A model generated the notes under the pieces. That model worked only from the letters and a program-made list of their open reading frames with translations, did no database searches and was not told the DNA's origin. Source: Clavelina lepadiformis (Eukaryota; Chordata; Ascidiacea; Aplousobranchia; Clavelinidae). Taken from it: a stretch of 64,000 nt of DNA. The position numbers and the translations under genes are program-made. Shown here piece by piece: positions 36,968 through 48,180 of this stretch (positions are counted from its first letter, which is position 1; each line of letters starts with the position of its first letter). The stretch is taken from the NCBI RefSeq assembly GCF_947623445.1, contig NC_135242.1, forward strand, positions 15,624,001 through 15,688,000, in the 5' to 3' direction.

Positions 36968-39900
36968 ACATGGTATACCTCCCGTATATCATCTACGTAA
37001 CAAAGGTATAAGCGTCGTTTTCAGTGCTTTATTATATTTATCAATTTAATTATTATAAATATCTTAATATTTTGCATATTTTCGGTATCATCCAGTTCAT
37101 ACTGATGAATATCTATTTCTGTTCAGATTTTACACAAGGTTGTAAGACTGGCAGCAAAGGCTTTTCGGTTGAAAATCGAACATGTTTGGCGACTGTTTAG
37201 GGCTTCTGAACACGAGTTGTGAACACGCTATCGTGTCGTTGATGATGTTGGTCGCTTATAGAAAGAAGAGAGAAAGGCGCCGGCATTTGTTTATTTTTCT
37301 CGAGTTTTGTTTTTTATTGCATATTGCGTTTTGTTCGTATTGTGGATCATTGTGTTAAATAGTTTTGTTTTACCGGTTTGAATTTTCACTGTGTTCTTGC
37401 AATAAAAAAGACCGTCATGACTAGAAATCAATACGCCTGACAGCTGGTGCACAGTTTTTAAGGGGTCACCTTACTGGTCACCCTGACCAGAACAAAATTA
37501 ACCAAATCCAAAAATTCCAAGCAAAAATACAAAACCAGATTATTCAAAACCTAAAACTTCCATCCTGGAATTTTTCCGCCTGGAATGCCCTTTATCCATC
37601 TGGAATTCCATCTTGGAATTGTTAAAAACAAGGAAATAACAGACCGTAGAAATTTTCAAATAAACAAGATTTTCCCAATATACAAAATATAATTCTTAAA
37701 TCCGGTCGGAATCTTGAAAACTAGAGCAGAATATATTGCAGAAAACGTTGTACTTCGACGAGATCTCTGGAGTCGGCAGTCGCACCGGTGAAATGCTGAG
37801 CAAAACGTTATGCTGGTGTGCAACAATCTTTAATTAGACTATTGTTTAACTAGGCTATTAGAATAGTCTGTCGGTAAGGTGGATGAGACTAAATAATTCT
37901 GATCCAGGTCCACAAACACTTGATTGGATTTAAGTACTATAGCCACCGAGTACCATATTTTGCGTGGCGTTTTTAACCAAATCGGTGTGCCGATGTGCAA
38001 GCTGTTTTGCACGTAAAAAGTCTGGTGTGGACGTGACGTAGGTAGGCTACTCAGTAGTCTAGCTAATTCTAACATCCTATAGCTGACATCTGGCTAATTT
38101 TGAAAACCTGTTGTGTTTGGGAAGTAATTCTCAACAGATCGGTTGATGAGGGTACGCTAAGATACATGCCGGTAACTTATTTATACCGTATATATCGATA
38201 TGGTTTGCACGTTCAGAGGACACTAGATTGGGCTATCAACTTTTTTGGAGAAAACCTCACAGGGTGAAAAACGTTCAAAAAAAGCATTTGTAATTGAAAA
38301 AAATTGTTATAAAAGGTTTTTGAAAATTAAATTAAAAAGTTAATTGAAACTAAATTTAAAACAACTTCCCAAAAAACTTTTATTTACGACAGAAATTTCA
38401 AAAAGTTTTCTGTAAAAAATTTTTACAATTAAAAAAAATAATACCGAAATATTTCAAAAATTACCGCAAAGTATTTGTAAATCCGTGTCGGCCATTATGT
38501 TTATGAGTGACTTATACATACTCACAAATACAGCACAAGATATTTTACCAAACAGGAATTCTTGCATAGATGATAAGCGGGAGATGTAATGTAAACTTAA
38601 ACTTTACTTAAATGCATAACAGGAGTGTTTTGGGTTAGTCACGTCTAGTTTTCAGTTAGTGCATTTGTTCAGATGATGCTAGAATATAGATGCTATACGT
38701 GTTAGCTGAGTCCAGATTACCATATATTTACTCAATTATAAGCCGCAACTGATAATCATCATTTTTGGAGCTTACGTTCAAGAGTGATTAGCTTAAAATC
38801 AAGGCCTAAATACAGTATTGTTGTTGTTGGCCAGTGCGGTAACTGATATTTGTCGCAAAGACACGATAGCTTTATGGTAATAGGATTTTCAGTATGGCCT
38901 GTAGTCTAATGTAACCTATATGAAATCTTCCTATGTTGCAAACAAACGTTATTTCTTGTAGTATAACTTATTCAATACAAAACTTATATAAGCGTTGTCC
39001 GGACTCATATCAAATACTGTATAATGTATATAGTCGCCGAGCTATATTTGTTCTACAAACATTGCATTTGTTTTACATAGTGACGTTGTAACCGTAATTG
39101 CCACCAGCCGCGTTGATATGGGTATAGCAGATTTGCGATTTAGTGTGATGCATTTTTGACAACAATTGCTTTTCCACTAACTAATATTAGGCAATTCTTA
39201 CTGAAAGGTCTTTTTGATATATGAAGTTCACTTGTGTTAGGTTTAACCCCTTACACTTTTAACGCTGGGTTTCCATTTGCTGTTTAGCTATAACATTTTA
39301 AACGTTAGTATTACAAAAATTTATGATTCAATCATATCTCCTATAACTTATCCTCGTATAGTAAAAAGCTCTTGATTCTTGAAAATATGATATAATATTT
39401 TTTTGAAATAAATAGCTTATACAGAATTGTGAATTGGAAGTGTTTCTCTGGTTTAAATTCAAATGTGTGATACACGAGAAAAGTGAATAACTTGAATATA
39501 AAAAAAAACTTGCGTTACGTGTGCTTGAAAAAAACTTGTGTTCACCAGCTTGCATAACTTTCATACATATAAATTGGATCTCCCGTTGAACATTGTACTC
39601 ATCCAGCTTTTTAAACCGTAAATAAATGCCGTACCCAGTGATCTACTTTACGTAGAACTGTATAAACGCGCAATCCTTGAATACTTCGGAGCTAATTATA
39701 AGAAAACGCAATGAGGACACATAAAATTTATTTTACGAAGTTTGCTTTTACCATTTTCAAAATAAGAAATATACAGTATTAAGCACAGGAATCGTAACGA
39801 GTAAAAGCATGATTGATTGATTTTGTTTTGCTATACTTCAACTGACTAAAAGAGATTTTATCAATAAAAACGTATATAGACTTTATAAATTACCAAGAAA

Positions 39901-41721
39901 TTGTGTGCATACGTTTTTTATAACTTAACTATAAGCAGATAAGCAAATAAAGTAGGATAGGATAAGTCTTTCTAATTTAGCCTGAAAATCGATACAACAA
40001 TTCGGGACATGTAGTCATAGCACGTAAACAAATAAACAGGTAAGAAGTATAGCATGCACGAACGGAAGGTTTTATTCTTATAAGTGATAAAAGTTTCTTT
40101 GTAACTAGAGATACAAAGATTTAGATAAGCCTCGCGACCGTAGGGCGCCAGTCAGAATATATTTCACTTTATTTAACTTGCCTGTGCCGCGCTCCTGGTC
40201 AAAGAGCTTATTATCTGAACCTTAATCGATTTATTGACACCACACGCAAAATGAGACGCTTTCAAAGTTTCTACACCAGACCAGCGACCCACATACAAAA
40301 TACCTTTGTTGTCCATGGCGCCAGGATTCAGATTAATGCTTTAAAACATTTAGTAAAATAGGCCTTTCATTAGGAATTGCTTTGTTTGAAATTATCACAG
40401 CAAAGTTGACTTCATTCTTTCAGGAAAAAAGAAATAAATCCACTCAATATGCCATGAGCATGGGAAAATCACAAACAATGCGTACGTTAGGGTAAAAACC
40501 ATCAAATTCTTTCTTGAAAACACGTCTGGTGGTTTTAGTAACTAATTAAGCAGCCACACAATTATAGGTACTGACGACAAAGCAAATTAATATAGTACAA
40601 GTCGCCTTCAGTCATTGTGCATCACTCGAACATCGAAGAGAATGGCGACATATGACGCTGAGTTACTTATTCACCTGGCAAATAAGATCACTTCCGAACA
40701 CTCCCACTTTTTAGGAGGTCCGGGAGTGCCTGCCCAGCTGTTTTAGAGTGGGAGTCTGAAGCGAAACAAGGAGAGTAGCCGCTCCTCACACATTTGGTTC
40801 TATATGCAGACAGCTGCGGCCCAAACGCACCTGATTCGCTGTGTAACGAGATTTTAACAGTCTGATTAAGTAAGTATTCTTAGTACACTGCATGGCGCTA
40901 AGCTATTTCGCTTATCTGATACGTTCTTACTCAGCAAATATACAGCATATATGTTTCAAATCGGAAGAACAAGTTGTACTTCTAGGCTTTTGTGTGCTTA
41001 TACATCCTTTCAAAAGTATTTTATCAGCAAAGATTAAGCGATCAACGGGCAGCTTTAAATCTTTTTGAGAATGTCTAACTCCGTATCTGTGTCGTTAAAC
41101 TTTGAAGAAGCTTGATAAACAGTCATTACTAGGGCGGAGAAAAGCTAATTTATGTTAGATGAGTGGAGAATAAACATTTGATTTATCGATTAATCAAATG
41201 CTGTTGCGCGAAAGAGTTTACACAACTTTGCGTAACCAGATTTTCTGACGCCTCTTACGAAAGAAGCTTATACAATACATAATGGTAAATTTTGCAAAGC
41301 AGTCATGAATTTTACAAGTAACACGAAAATTTTTTATAAAACTTACTGTGAATGAAACGAAAAACCGATGTTTATTGTCAAAATAGGTATAAAATGTGTC
41401 ATCTTTTGCTTTTAATTTATCTCATAGCTGTTGTTTTCACTTAAGAGATAATCTGTATGACCTTAAGTCATTGCCGATGTGTGTCAGGTAAAACACGCCC
41501 ATACGATAACTCGAAACGAAAAACAAAGTTTGACTTTTTATTTACGAATTTCATAAAATTATCGAAATGTTTTGATATTACAGGCGTGTTGGATAATATG
41601 TGTAAGCCATAAGGTGAAAGTTCCATCATATCGAAACATTTTAACGCATGTGTACGCGTAAATTGGCTTAAACAAACGGCGGCCCATTGGTTGTGCTTCA
41701 CCTAAGTCTGAGGTTAATAAC
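36968..41721. other. Non-coding interval between Id-C and Id-D
   Basis: The first ~440 bp is the Id-C 3' UTR to the poly(A) signal at 37401. Later come short imperfect repeats around CTGGAAT (37557-37620), an A/T low-complexity patch (38275-38470) and degenerate module M8 (40807-40833). No further gene is recognisable. Confidence 0.5.
40807..40833 (-). promoter_or_regulatory. Degenerate E-box/Smad module M8
   Basis: On the minus strand: CAGGTG, 5 bp, GGGCCG, 5 bp, GTCTG. Order, orientation and the 5-bp Smad spacer match the other modules, but the central hexamer is scrambled relative to GRCGNC. It lies 0.9 kb upstream of M7. It may be a decayed copy or a chance match. Confidence 0.3.
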
Positions 41722-41747
41722 CAGACAGTATGGCGCCTGCACACCTG
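41722..41747 (-). promoter_or_regulatory. E-box/Smad composite module M7 in the Id-D promoter
   Basis: On the minus strand: CAGGTG (41747-41742), 4 bp, GGCGCC (41737-41732), 5 bp, GTCTG (41726-41722), an exact GRCGNC(N5)GTCTG match with the same spacers as M1. It lies about 350 bp upstream of the Id-D TATA box, nearly the M1-to-TATA distance of Id-A (325 bp), though in opposite orientation to the gene. Confidence 0.75.
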
Positions 41748-42094
41748 AGCCATTATAACTCTTCGAAAACTTTGTAACGAAGAAGTTTCAGACACTGCCG
41801 AAAATATAAGGGAGAGAAAACCTTTACCTGCTCTTTAACAGAAAGCAGATAAATTATTTGCTGGTATAACTACACAGTATAGAATCCCAAATGAAGGTTA
41901 AATGCTTTTCAGTAAGTTGGTGTTATATGAACGGTAAGTGGATGTAAATGTTTAGTAAGAAAAACCGTAACCTTAGGGTAGTGAAAACAAACGTTTAGAT
42001 TTTATTCAATTAGTCATTGAAAAGTATTACAGGGTCATAAGGTCGTGACCTACGCATAGAAAAAGTTGTACAACGAAAATGCTTTCTGAGTGAC

Positions 42095-42101
42095 TATAAA
42101 A
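42095..42101 (+). promoter_or_regulatory. TATA box of Id-D
   Basis: TATAAAA lies 157 bp upstream of the Id-D ATG at 42252, implying a 5' UTR of about 125 nt. Confidence 0.6.
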
Positions 42102-42251
42102 ATATACTAATAAATAAATAAACCCGACTTACTAAGCATAAGCAATGGTATATAGCAATCGTCTGTCAGCGATTTTGAGAAAGTCAGTGTTTTTATTTTG
42201 ATAGCTTATGTCCTTGCCTTTATATTTTATTGTGGTGTAAATAGAATAAAA

Positions 42252-42764
42252 ATGCCTGACTATTGCGAAGTGGACAAAAAAAATTGCATCGGAGTCAACA
42301 ACGACATCGCATCGCTTAACATCATATCGTTTCCTTTGTTTCAAGAAACCAGAGATGAATTCTCGTCACAGTTTAGCCAACTTTACTCAAAGTTAAAGGA
42401 GATTGTGCCGCTATGCGAAAGCATTACTTCGCTTCCCCAAGAAGCGCAAAACTTACAAAAGACTTCTGAAGAAGAAGCGCTCAACGTTGTAGAAAACACT
42501 ATCACGTACATTAGTTTTCTACAAGAAATAATTGACGTTTTCGACAAGGAAAGTACCTGCAAAGTTTGTCTCACTGACCAAACAGACAATAAACCTTATT
42601 TTAAAGCTACTGCCGAATACTGCCATTCAGATCAACAGCAAGACACTGCCCCTTTGCTGGTCACAAGCAATGAACAGAGGGCGGAAAAAAATGTGGTTAA
42701 CAGCAGTAACAAACAACACATCCGAGATTCGCCGATTTCAACATCAGGAAATACGTATGGTTAA
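42252..42764 (+). CDS. Id-D: divergent Id-like HLH protein (single exon)
   Basis: The 170-residue product begins MPDYCEVDKKN. Helix 1 is at ~38-53 (SSQFSQLYSKLKEIVPLC), close to vertebrate Id (CYSKLKELVP). Helix 2 is at ~73-97 (EEEALNVVENTITYISFLQEII), with the hydrophobic register kept but the SLDI signature lost. The loop between them is unusually long, about 20 residues (ESITSLPQEAQNLQKTSEE), against 8-12 in the other copies. No basic region precedes helix 1. The C-terminal 70 residues are polar and low in complexity, with no recognisable motif. AATAAA is at 42849-42854. An ATG 54 bp upstream is in frame but gives a hydrophobic leader unlike any Id protein. It is the most diverged copy and could have different partners. 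Confidence 0.85.
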   Translation: MPDYCEVDKKNCIGVNNDIASLNIISFPLFQETRDEFSSQFSQLYSKLKEIVPLCESITSLPQEAQNLQKTSEEEALNVVENTITYISFLQEIIDVFDKESTCKVCLTDQTDNKPYFKATAEYCHSDQQQDTAPLLVTSNEQRAEKNVVNSSNKQHIRDSPISTSGNTYG

Positions 42765-44005
42765 GCGAGACTTATGAGCCAATACTTTAATTAGAATGAT
42801 TTGTTTTAACTGTGTGTGTTAATGAAATTCATATAAATACCGTTCCGGAATAAAATATTACTTTTTTGTAAATTTTTGGCTTCTTTGTTTAAAAGGTAAT
42901 TGCTTATACCGAGGTTAATGTAGAAAATATATGAAAGAAAGCAACGGGCAATGAATAATGATCATGTATATTGTTGTGAAACAGCTGTTGTGCTTTGTTT
43001 ATAGCTTAGGCTATTAAGACATTTGACTACGTTATACCTAAAAGTTATTTTACATTGGCAGTTAGAAGCTAAACTTGATAGGTCACATATCCATGATAAA
43101 GCCGTTGTGGTGATGAACATCAGTTAGGCTACTAGCGTATTCTTCATAACTTAAATAATGCAAAGTGGTTTTCTCAGACAGAAGTTGCACTTGAACAGCA
43201 GAGTGAGAGAAGTAATATAATTTCACTTACGGTGGTCGTAGATAAATCAACCTCTTTATATAGTTAAGGATAAGGGAGAATCAAAATTCTGACCTTAGAG
43301 AGAAAGAAAAAATGCACTTACAGAAAAAAAGTTGCCGGAGCTCAAATACCGAACATAAGTCGTTAAATATTGTTCAAACAATACATTTTTATTTTGTGTT
43401 AAAGAAGATCGGAAGATGTATACATGCTTTAAATCAGGTTCACGAATAAATAATTTAACTCTTTGCTATTTCGTCAACAACAAACAAGTATATATGTAGG
43501 CTTAAACTTAATAAAAGTTGCCTATTAAAGATCGGAAAAAACTCTTATAAAATATACAAGTCAGTGGAACGCTCGCTTCTCATTTCGGCTGCATCGCCGA
43601 TGCAGGAGCCAATAAAGTTTATCATATAGATAACACCGATCTACGAAAAATCTTTGTTTATCTTGATTTGACTTTGAGACCTGTTTTGAGACAATTAACG
43701 GCGCTGAGTCAAAAAATAAAATAGGTTTATATTTATCAAATGTCGCTTTTTTCCTTAGAAAAAAATATGGTGATTATATCATCTGTTATTTGCACTCACC
43801 TTCTCGGAAATGAAGCCGTACTGTTGTGTCATCTGTTGTGGTATTTTTTGTTATAACTGATTACAATATTTTTGGCTATACCAAAAGAATGACTGACAGT
43901 GACACAACAGAAATTGTAGATTCGTATTACGTATGATTCCAGGTCGATTCAAGCCATGAACAGCTAAGCCCAGGGCCACTTAACCAATGTCTGTGGGTAG
44001 CATAG

Positions 44006-44105
44006 TTCTTTGGTTGAAATGTCGTGGCTTAAACGTCTGTTGGTTGAATAGTGGTGGGTTTAATTGTCCTGGCTTGAATCATCCATTGGTTGAAATGTCC
44101 GATCA
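44006..44105 (+). repeat. Imperfect short tandem repeat
   Basis: The string ttggttgaaatgtc recurs with variants (ttggttgaatagtg, tggcttaaacgtc, tggcttgaatcatcc) roughly every 20-25 bp. This looks like a decayed minisatellite. Confidence 0.5.
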
Positions 44106-45161
44106 TTGCTACAAATATGGCTGGCAGGTTTATGTACACGCTATGACATTAAAACCGCTTATTCAGAAATCAGCTGAGAATTTGTTAGCAGATAAAAGAT
44201 AACCGCAGAACCTTCTGTTTGTGCTATAGTTATCACATGCTACCTTATATATTTACTGTCAAAGCCACCATAATGATATCCTTGTTAAAGCACAGGCTTT
44301 TCCTGCCAGGGTATATATCTGATAAATCGTCTTTCTTCATATGTCAGGCTAAGCATTCTTTTTTAGCGTTCTTGCCAACAATTCGCCGCGTCAGTGAAAG
44401 CTTAAGCTTGCAAGATAAAAAGAAGGATTGTTGGAATCTATTGTACTGAGTGATGGTTAACTAAGCTGACTTAAATGATTTAACCCAAGCTTTTTTAAAC
44501 AGCTTTCTTGGCTGTTTATCTCGAAACTGCAAGAAAAGAATTTTCTTTAAATTGGAACTATAAGGTTACATTTTACCGAAATAAGGTAAACTAGCTCCTG
44601 CAATGTACATTCGTTACTCCCTTTGGTACATGGATTGTTATACTGCAATAACACTGATGGACTTAAAATGGGTTTGACTAAATATAAATTTGAACATTGG
44701 AGACACTTCATCGAAAGCTTCAAAAAAGCCTAAAATGTGTGTTATCGCGTATTGGGAATAAGCATGGATCAGTGCCGATTGAAGCTTTAATATAACTGAA
44801 AAAAACTACAAAAACATCAAGCTTGTTTTAGAGTTATACTGAAACATCGAGAGAACAACGGGAACATATACGTTTAGGTATCAAAATGATCAGCTTTCTT
44901 CCCCGACAATATGGTGGTTACACAAAGTACCCAAATTTCCTCTGATTTTGGGATAGTCCAGATAAAGTTCAGCATGGAACAAAACAAGGGTGGCCTACAA
45001 GGAACAGTAGTGGTTATGGAGAAGAACATTATAAACAAGCCGTTGGTAGGCTAAATGATGTCATTTTCCACCACTTTTTATAAAGTTTGTTTTGATAAAA
45101 AAGATATATGAAGACTTCTGTAGATCATAATTGAAATTGCTCTGGTTTAGACTTATGCATA

Positions 45162-45502
45162 CCGTGTTTCTCCGAAAATAAGACATTATTTTTCGCTTAA
45201 AAATATGACACTAGGGCTTATTTTAGGGTATGTCTTTTATTTTCATTTATAAAATACAAAGTTAAGATTTATGTTTATTCAAAAATGATCATATCGTCGT
45301 CCTCTGTAATGTCTTGGATGACACTAGATTCCAAATTTCCAAAGAAGTTTTCATGATCGTGGCGTGACCCTCGCGTAGCTTCATGTCATTGCACTTTCGT
45401 ACTATTGACTAGGTTTTATTTTAAAGGTAGGGCTTAGTATAAATTTAATTAATTAATTAATTTTCGAAATTCAGGCTAGGTCTTATTTTCGGAGAAACGC
45501 GG
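45162..45502. mobile_element. TA-flanked inverted-repeat MITE (Tc1/mariner-like, 341 bp)
   Basis: The left end CCGTGTTTCTCCGAAAATAAGA and the inverted right end agree at 21 of 22 positions. Both ends abut a TA dinucleotide (45160-45161 and 45503-45504), the target duplication of the Tc1/mariner superfamily. No transposase frame is present, so it is non-autonomous. A TTAA tandem run lies near the right end. Confidence 0.82.
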
Positions 45503-46023
45503 TAGTAGGTTAAGCTACAGTGTACACTACATTGTGCCTATGAAACTTGTTCAGTAAGGACACCGTGCGGACAAAAAATAATGGCATATATTATAACATG
45601 GCGGCGTTTGAATTGATTCCAAGTTACCTTTATCAAAGAGGTTATATTTTCCTTGCCTGTTGTTTATTTATACGTTTGTTCGTCTGTCTGTTTACAGCAT
45701 TACTCAGTACCTGCCAGGTTATTTCCAGCATCTATGCTGATAAGAGGTGTTTATTCGAAATGCCCACGGAGACCGAGAGAGACACAAAGAGCGTTAACTG
45801 AGTGAATCTCCGAAATCAACAGATGAGTTGTCTAAGCTAGTCATGGTAATTGCAACTTATGTATTAGACGTCTTATAAGCAGTAGTACTACTTATGTTCT
45901 TAGTTATTCGTAATATTGAGAAAGTGTAAAGCACCTAAGCCACCTATAATAAAAAACCTTTTCTTGTGAGCTATTTCTGTTGTAATACAGTATTAAAACC
46001 TTTCGGCTGACTATAGGTTAGAG

Positions 46024-46218
46024 CAGGGATGTCCAACCTGCGGCCCGCGGGCCACAGTGCGGCCCACCTGAGATTTTTGTGCGGCCCGCTAGTCATTTTC
46101 ACTACAAAAGTATGTACTTCATGTACCCATTTTTCTTGAAATTTAATAGGTTTTGCGGCCCATTCAATTATTTCAAGTGACAATACGGCCCACTATAATA
46201 AAAGGTTGGACATCCTTG
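46024..46218. mobile_element. hAT-type MITE (195 bp) with 8-bp target duplication
   Basis: The left end is CAGGGATGTCCAACCT and the inverted right end is CAAGGATGTCCAACCT (one mismatch in 16). Perfect 8-bp repeats GGTTAGAG flank it at 46016-46023 and 46219-46226. The interior repeats CGGCCC strings and has no coding remnant. It is the same superfamily as the elements at 8300 and 56956, but the termini show it is a different family. Confidence 0.9.
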
Positions 46219-47436
46219 GGTTAGAGTATTCTGACCGTACGCAACAATAGAGTTAGATAATTCTACAGGTAAATTAAGTTAAGATATCCTCTTAAGTCAA
46301 AAGTTGTTCTTCAAGTTCCTGTATTCGTTCTATATGTAGGTTATAATGTATTAGTCATAACTAAACTAACACTTTATTCCTAACGATCACTGAACTTACA
46401 CACTACCCTTCAGAAATGATGACCCATTTTTATAGTCTTGTTTATTCAATATAAAGTTGAGTTGTTTAATTTGTCGTCTTATTAAAATACTCTTTCATGC
46501 TTGGGTCGTTTGCTCATTCTTTTATGTCTTTTTGTAGCCTACAACAAATGTCTTAGTTTGGGGCTGGTATTAGGTTGTAAGTATTAAACTTATTCCCAAA
46601 TTTCAGAAATTAAAAATATTGGTTGAGATATTTGCTAATAGTGATTCACTCCAATCTGTTAATTAGCGACCAAAAATGCCAGTAATTCTGACTTTGTTCT
46701 TCACAGTATGTGACATCTAATACAGCAATAGTTTTCAAACATGAAAGTTCTTTTTATATTCCGGTAAATTATACTGTACTAAAAATCCGTAACCATGCAA
46801 CAAAAGGGCTCTTAGGAAGACAGAAGGGTTCTATTATACTGATAACTATAAAAGTTGATAAAGTTACGACCACTTCTGTATTGTACACTTGATTTACTTT
46901 AAGCTTCCATAAACATGAAAACTCCTTGCGGTCGAAGATAATACAAGTATAGGCGATCCTGGTCACACACTGCGGTACAATAGCGTATATACCGCATTAC
47001 AAGGGATGCATTAACTACACTGACAAAACTATATCTACCTTTCAAATCAATTTTTTGAGTTATGTGATAATAACTTAACAGTTAAATATTGACATGGGCT
47101 ACACCAAGCTTTCAGCAAATTCTTAAACATTTATTTATAGTCACAACTTGTATTACTAGTAGCAATCTGCTGAAAAATAGTCCATATCATACCCAAACAT
47201 AACATACATGTTTAAATAATATCTCACTGTATTTTATTGTTTAAATTAATCTGAACAACACAAAGACGAAATGGTATAACTTTCATCCATGGTTCCATTA
47301 TGTAACAGTTCCAGAGTAGATATTAATCATCAAACTTGAAATAATAAACAAAAGTAATTACTAATTAGATAATGGCAATCACCAAAAATATAATTAAAAC
47401 TAAAGAATTATAACTTAGAGTTGAAATTGCTTTATT

Positions 47437-48096
47437 ATACCATATTGTTGCAAGAATGACAACAAGCTCAAAGAATTTCATATTTTATTAAATACTGACA
47501 AGAGTGACATCGACATGAAAAGTTTCAGACCTTACACTGATCCTTTCTCATGACTTCAGAGTAAAAAGTTATTAATTGCTGAAAAGTGCAATATACAAAT
47601 GACATGGTGTGATAATCAGGAAAATGTTTCATCCACAGGGATCATGATATGATCGTACCACAGGTAGTGGTATGGAAAAATTCATGAGACCTTAATCATC
47701 AAGCAAAAAACCAGTCTTGGTAAACAAATTGATGAAAATGAGTCTTCGTTTTTGTTGAAAATCTTTGCTTGGTTTCATTTGTTTGCTCTGTTTGTTAACG
47801 TTCACTCTTTTTCACACCCCATCCTATCACGGTCATTAATGTCCCACCTTATCAATTGTTGTGGTTTGACCTCAGTGACTTCATTGCGCTACCTGTAGTA
47901 CAACCTTATCCTGATCCCTGTGGATGACAGGTTTCTAGTTTATCACACCTTGTTTATCATTTATATATTGCAATTTGTGCATATAGTAACTTAATATTCT
48001 GAGGAAGGACTAGTGTAAGGTCCGAAACATGTCAGTATTTTCGAAAATATGAAGTTCCCTGCACTTGGAGTCATTCTGGCAACAATTTGGTATACT
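47437..48096. repeat. Foldback repeat with imperfect ~220-bp inverted arms
   Basis: The left arm (about 47437-47672) and right arm (about 47884-48096) are imperfect reverse complements. Shared segments include ccctgtggatga, ttatcacacc, gtgtaaggt followed by gaaac, gtcagtattt, and gcaacaa followed by tggtata. The right arm holds CTGAGGA, a GGAC/GTCC stem and GAAAC (47999-48028), resembling a hammerhead core. It starts 85 bp past the COX6C stop codon. It is probably a retroelement-derived or foldback element of unknown family. Confidence 0.7.
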
Positions 48097-48180
48097 AAAG
48101 AATTACTTTGAAAAGCAATGGATCAGAGCATATTTTTAAATACATACCAGCTAAAGAAAAAAAACTGTAAACCAGAAACT

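Larger units (their letters stand above)
42855..47436. other. Non-coding interval between Id-D and the COX6C region
   Basis: No gene is recognisable. It contains imperfect short repeats (44006-44105), a TA-flanked inverted-repeat element (45162-45502) and a hAT-type MITE (46024-46218). Confidence 0.5.

Noticed and set aside
40134-40149. GGCGCC with GTCGC at 5 bp (minus strand), a possible extra Smad module
   Set aside because: The second half-site is GTCGC and there is no CAGGTG at the 4-6 bp position, so it lacks the full grammar.
42198-42251. Upstream in-frame start for Id-D
   Set aside because: It would add an 18-residue hydrophobic leader unlike any Id protein. The ATG at 42252 has an A-rich context typical of a start.
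47999-48028. Active hammerhead ribozyme
   Set aside because: An extra A lies between the CUGANGA core and stem II, and I could not identify convincing stems I and III. I kept it only as hammerhead-like.
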